The notes below the pieces were generated by a model. It ran no database searches. It saw only the letters and a list, made by a program, of their open reading frames with translations, and was not told where the DNA came from. Shown piece by piece: positions 28,821 to 32,552 of a DNA stretch of 32,552 bases. The translations under genes and the position numbers were made by a program. Every line of letters begins with the position of its first letter. The stretch's first letter is position 1. The stretch is from contig JAAOMT010000731.1 in NCBI GenBank assembly GCA_016748015.1, forward strand, positions 22,824-55,375, written 5' to 3'. This stretch comes from Geosiphon pyriformis (lineage: Eukaryota; Glomeromycota; Glomeromycetes; Archaeosporales; Geosiphonaceae).

Positions 28821-29200
28821 ACCAAAATCTTGGGTTCCTCTATCACTTTTTCCTAATTGTTCTCTTTAATTGACTAGTTGCAAATCTGAAATGTTGATTA
28901 GGGGTAAGTAAATAGCTTGGGCAATTTTTTCAGCATGTTTAATTTTGAATGGTTTGTCAGTTTCATTTTGAAGCATCACTGTTATGTCTCCAGTATATCT
29001 AGCATCGATTATTCTTCCTCTGACATTGATTCTTTTGCTTGCCAGAGAGGACCGAGAGGTGATTTGAACCATTGCTCCTGGCGGGATTTTGAGTGCTATT
29101 TTGAGGTTGATTTTTGTGAGAGATTTGGGTTTGAGAACAAAAGTATCCTTGTCTGGATATCTTAGGTCATATCCAGCATCAATTTCGTGTGCTTTTTTGG
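28821..29200 (-). pseudogene. dUTPase domain of outer A
   Basis: Same five motifs as inner A: DAGYDLRY, SRSSLAS, GRIIDARYTGDI, IAQAIYLP, DRGTQDFGSTG. The motif 3 Asp that is Asn in inner A is intact here, but both neighbouring glycines are Arg and the motif 5 Gly is Asp. A stop (TAA, near 28868) lies between motifs 4 and 5, at a position where inner A reads Gln/Lys. The two copies have lost different residues, so the common ancestor probably had a complete dUTPase. Confidence 0.88.
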
Positions 29201-30833
29201 GTTTTATTCCTTGTCCGTTGTTGTTGAAGTATTTAAGTTGTAAGGCAGGCTGATTTTCAATAAGATAGATAAGTGTTGTTTCACTTTCTTCCGTTGCTTC
29301 AGGTTCTCCAAATTCAATTTCGTTCTCATCATTTTTGCTGAACAAGGGGATACTAAGAGCATAGCATTCAGGACATCACTGTTCATCACAAGGCATAATG
29401 CATTCTTCACATAGTCTAATGTTCATTTGCTCTAATTGTTGAATTTGAGCTTCTTGGATTGGGTAGGTGTGGCTTGCAATTTGGTGGTAGACTTCTACTT
29501 CATCTTCGTAATCAAATCCAGCTAATTCCATGGTGTATTCAATGTATTCTGCTTCCTTTATTTGACAGACATTTTTTTTGGTAGCTCTATTAATTAATGC
29601 CATTGCTAAGTCAAAAATCATCTCAGCATCATGGGGGTAGTAATAAAGTTTGTTGAGAGCACTGTTGTATACTGCATTAAAGGGTGTTTCTCTTTTTACT
29701 TTTTCTGAAATTGATAAAACATATTGGCAGGTCTGATCGCAGACTCCTCTTCTCATTGCTATATCAATCCAATTGCATTCTTCTGGTAGCATATCTTCAC
29801 AAGTCAAACAAGAGGTGTTATCCCATTTTCCACTTCTTTTTATTAGATAGTCCCATTGTTCTCTGTGGCAAGCCTTGCAGTAATAACAAGTATGATTTTC
29901 ATATTCTTCTTCAGATGAAATGCAGGCTCCCATTGACGATAGTTTTTTGTGGCAGTCTTTACATTTAAGAGGAATGTAGGGACATTGTTTCCTTGGTTCT
30001 GGCTTTGAGTATGAGATATTCCATCCAGGGGTTTTGGGTTCAGAGTGTGGTGTAAAATGTTCTTGTTCAGTTTTATCAGCCCAATTGGATGTTGATCTAA
30101 GAGCCATGAATATTTCAATTATTGGTTTTTTTTCTTCTGGTTTAAATTCAAAAGCCAGAGCTTTTTCGGAGTGTTTGTTAAATGTACCACAAGTGGCAAG
30201 TACTCGGGCATGTTGTCCTTGGTAAGAGATTTGTAGTTCTTGGGTTTTCCAGTCTAATTTTGCATTGGCTTTCTGGAGCCAATCATTTCCGACAAGAGCT
30301 TGGTATTGGGGAGCATCTATAACCAAAACTTTGACTGGAATGGTGATTCCGTCAATTGTGAATAAGAAATTGTCAATCTCTCCTACTGGAGTCTTTTTCA
30401 TGTCATTAGCAGTGACAATGATTGTCTGAGCTGGTTGGTCAACATTTCTTTTTAGCTGCTGTATTAATTGATATGTGATGATGCTTTCGGTGGATCCAAT
30501 GTTTAGAATCAAGTGAATTGACTTTTTTTTTACTTCAGCTTCTGTGTACATTGCAGTGATGGCTTTTTGCTCATTAGCTGCTGCATTGCTAAGCAAGAAT
30601 GGTAATTCATTTGCTTCAAATTTGAAAGAAAATATATCTGAAAGGTTGGCATTTTCAGCAATTCTGGCTGGTGGGATTGTGGTAGGAGTATAGGAAAGAT
30701 TTTGTTGTTGTGTTGCAGCTCTACCTTCTGAGAGTACAGTATGGTGAAAATTCTGTTCTTCAGGTATTGTTAAATAACTGGGTTGAGTATGATAGTGATT
30801 GGATCTTGGTTGAGTAAAATTTTGGAGGACCAA
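29201..30833 (-). pseudogene. Protease and Cys-rich module of outer A
   Basis: A long open stretch of 485 codons (30833-29376) holds the linker, the whole aspartic protease and the Cys-rich module, ending in TGA where inner A has Trp (EQWC). Protease: HLILNIGSTESIITYQ (about 30475-30520), where the catalytic Asp of the Asp-x-Gly motif is Asn, then VLVIDAPQYQALVGNDWL. Module: CPYIPLKCKDCHKKL, HTCYYCKACHRE, CLTCEDMLPEECNW, GVCDQTCQY, LCEECIMPCDEQ. The frame then continues through 29345 into dUTPase. The original gag-pro-dut-RT was thus a single frame. Confidence 0.85.
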
Positions 30834-32552
30834 TTGGTTGTTTAAACTAATTCTATTGTTGTTTACTTGGTATCAGTTTTGTGGTGTGAATTGGTTTTGT
30901 GTAATCAGTCTTTGAGCAGGTACTTGATAATGTTGTGTGAATGGTTGTTGGTATTGCTGTTGAATTGGCTGTGGAGCAGGCTGATAATAGTTACTTGGGT
31001 ATTGGGGTCTTGGTGGATAGTAAGCTGGTGATGGTGGTTGATAATAAGATGGCTGTGGTGGAGGGTAACGTTGATTACTCCTATTTTGTTGGTCTTGTTG
31101 TAGCTTTTTGCAATCTTTTTTCCAGTGGCTGGAGATTCCACAGTAATAGCAATTCTGAGGCTGGTTATTAAGAAGTGGTGCAAAGTTATTTTGATTTCAT
31201 CTTTGGGGTGGTTGATATCTTTGGGGTTGCTGTTGTTGTTGATTGGTGAAATAGTTTTCAATCTTTTTTGTAAGTTGGTCAATTTTTTCTTCAGCTGCTG
31301 AGCTGGTTTCTCTAATTGCCAAATTTACAAGTTTTGTGCAATTGGCCTTTTCTATGGCCATTTTGTATCTTTTCACATGCTGTATGGCAGAGTTTAAATC
31401 TTTTGGGGCATATGAGCAAATCTTTTTAATTAGTTTATCTTTGAGACCAGCAATAAATTGATCCAAGATTTGAGCATCAGAATAATAATTATTTGTTTCG
31501 AGTTGGCAAATTTGTCTGAAAAGTTTGTTGAATCTCCCAATATAAGTCATAACAGATTCAGAGGGTTCTTATTTGATATTGCAAAAATGATTTCAAAGTG
31601 TAATTGAGGTGTTGTTATCAGTGAATTGTTCTAGGAAGGCAGTTTTGAAAGCTGTCCAGTCATTAAAAGGAGTGGTCAAGTTTTCGAACCATTTGCCTGC
31701 TGTTCCTTTGAGAAAGTAGAGAATTGTTCTTAACATTCTGGCAACATTCCATCCATTTGCATCTCCAGCTTTAGTAACTTGGTCGAGCCATTCTTGGGGA
31801 CTGGTCTCAATGTCTTTTCTATTGAATTTAGGGATTTTTGCAATATATGCTATCATTTCATCTTCTTCATTTTCACTGTTTATTGATTCTTCTTCAGATA
31901 TTTCAGAGTCATTTTCTTTGTTTGCTGCTGTCTTAGAGTGTTTACTTTGATTTTTAGCTAGAAAGTCAAGGAGATTGGAACTAGTTTGAAAAGGTTCTTA
32001 TTGTCTGGTGGAACTTTTAGGTAATGTAAAATCTTCTAGTCTTGCAAATTGATTTAAGGGTGAGTTAGGTGTTTGTGCTTGTGCAAATAAAGCTGGAAAA
32101 GGTGTGATAGTAAGTAGAAGTTTTGAACTGGTTCCTTGTTCAGGTGTTTGTAAGTGTTTGGCAGTTGTTTTTGGTAGTATTGGGGTATTTGGGGTGGTTT
32201 TTGAATATTGTTTCAGTTTGTGTTTGCTTTTGTTGCTTGTTTCTGTCTCCAATTCAAAATCAATAGTGTATTGAGACTGCACTAGATATGTTTCTTTACA
32301 GTACTTGATAATGTTAAAATTAAGTTCTTGAAAGTAAGTGGCAAGTGTTTCACTGTTAAGATCTTCAGTTCTCAACTGTGAATAGTGTGCTAAATTATTG
32401 TAAAGGTTGTTTCTAACTTCTGAGATATTGTAATTTCCAAAAAGATAATTGTTGATGTGGTTTTTAATGTATTGGTATACTGATTTCTTGACAACTTCAA
32501 TTCCGTCTGGAATGTTGAATCTTTGCTTGCAGTGGGTGTAAATTGACTGGTA
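30834..32552 (-). pseudogene. Gag of outer A, cut by the window end
   Basis: Reading leftwards from the edge: N-terminal gag domain (RTEDLNSETLATYFQELNF), core (ATG 31856; LQEWLDQVTKAGDANGW, GKWFENLTTPFNDW), CCHC knuckle near 31120-31160 (CYYCGI-like, GHWKKDC) and the Tyr/Pro/Gln-rich tail (about 30920-31080). Breaks include the stop at 31998, TAA near 31570, TGA 31197-31199 (shared with inner A) and TGA at 30873-30875 where inner A has CGA. The start codon, PBS and 5' LTR are beyond the window. Confidence 0.85.

Larger units (their letters stand above)
14034..32552 (-). mobile_element. Gypsy element 'outer A' (minus), split by inner A and cut by the window end
   Basis: A minus-strand Ty3/gypsy element whose 3' LTR is at 14034-15015 and whose body runs right, interrupted at 18458/28153 by inner A, to the window end within gag. 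Joining the two sides across the insertion restores a continuous RT N-terminus (...MLN-NG-LIQPSM...). Domain order from the right: gag, protease, Cys-rich module, dUTPase, RT, RNase H, integrase, accessory ORF, PPT, LTR. The 5' LTR lies outside the window. Protease, RT and integrase each have an Asp-to-Asn change, so it is non-autonomous, yet its accessory ORF is fully open. Confidence 0.9.

Overview
The window looks like repeat-rich nuclear DNA of a fungus, most likely an arbuscular mycorrhizal fungus (Glomeromycotina, Rhizophagus-like). The base composition is strongly AT-rich. The degenerate LINE at the left and the Ty3/gypsy Gag and Pol sequences match, from memory, families that are very abundant in Rhizophagus genomes. 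I see no host gene, tRNA, rRNA or CRISPR array. Essentially everything is transposable-element DNA at different stages of decay.

Layout: (1) 1-367, AT-rich flank. (2) 368-4967, plus-strand LINE remnant (RRM/zinc-knuckle first part, endonuclease, reverse transcriptase), full of stops. (3) 4968-6524, two related LTRs head to head. (4) 6525-8508, primer-binding site and gag of a plus-strand gypsy element ('element B'), cut off after its zinc knuckle. (5) 8509-13389, minus-strand gypsy remnant ('element C'): 3' LTR, accessory ORF, integrase, RNase H and RT. (6) 13390-14033, a very AT-decayed RNase H-integrase fragment. (7) 14034 to the window end, a minus-strand gypsy element ('outer A'). (8) 18459-28152, a complete second copy of the same family ('inner A', plus strand) with two 913-bp LTRs, inserted inside the RT of outer A between 4-bp direct repeats (CCGT/CTGT).

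Family A order is LTR - PBS - gag - protease - Cys-rich module - dUTPase - RT - RNase H - (stop, A-run) - integrase with GPY/F end - 239-aa accessory ORF - PPT - LTR. The dUTPase shows all five trimeric-dUTPase motifs. The accessory ORF lies where retroviruses carry env and its stop codon is inside the 3' LTR. It is the only full-length gene still open (in outer A), and element C keeps a diverged relative in the same place.

Decay is dominated by C-to-T/G-to-A transitions. The two inner LTRs have the same length and, by hand comparison, differ only by transitions. At several arginine codons inner A has TGA where outer A has CAA, as expected if an ancestral CGA lost its CpG on opposite strands. 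No element here can be autonomous: inner A lacks the protease active site, and outer A has Asp-to-Asn changes in protease, RT and integrase.
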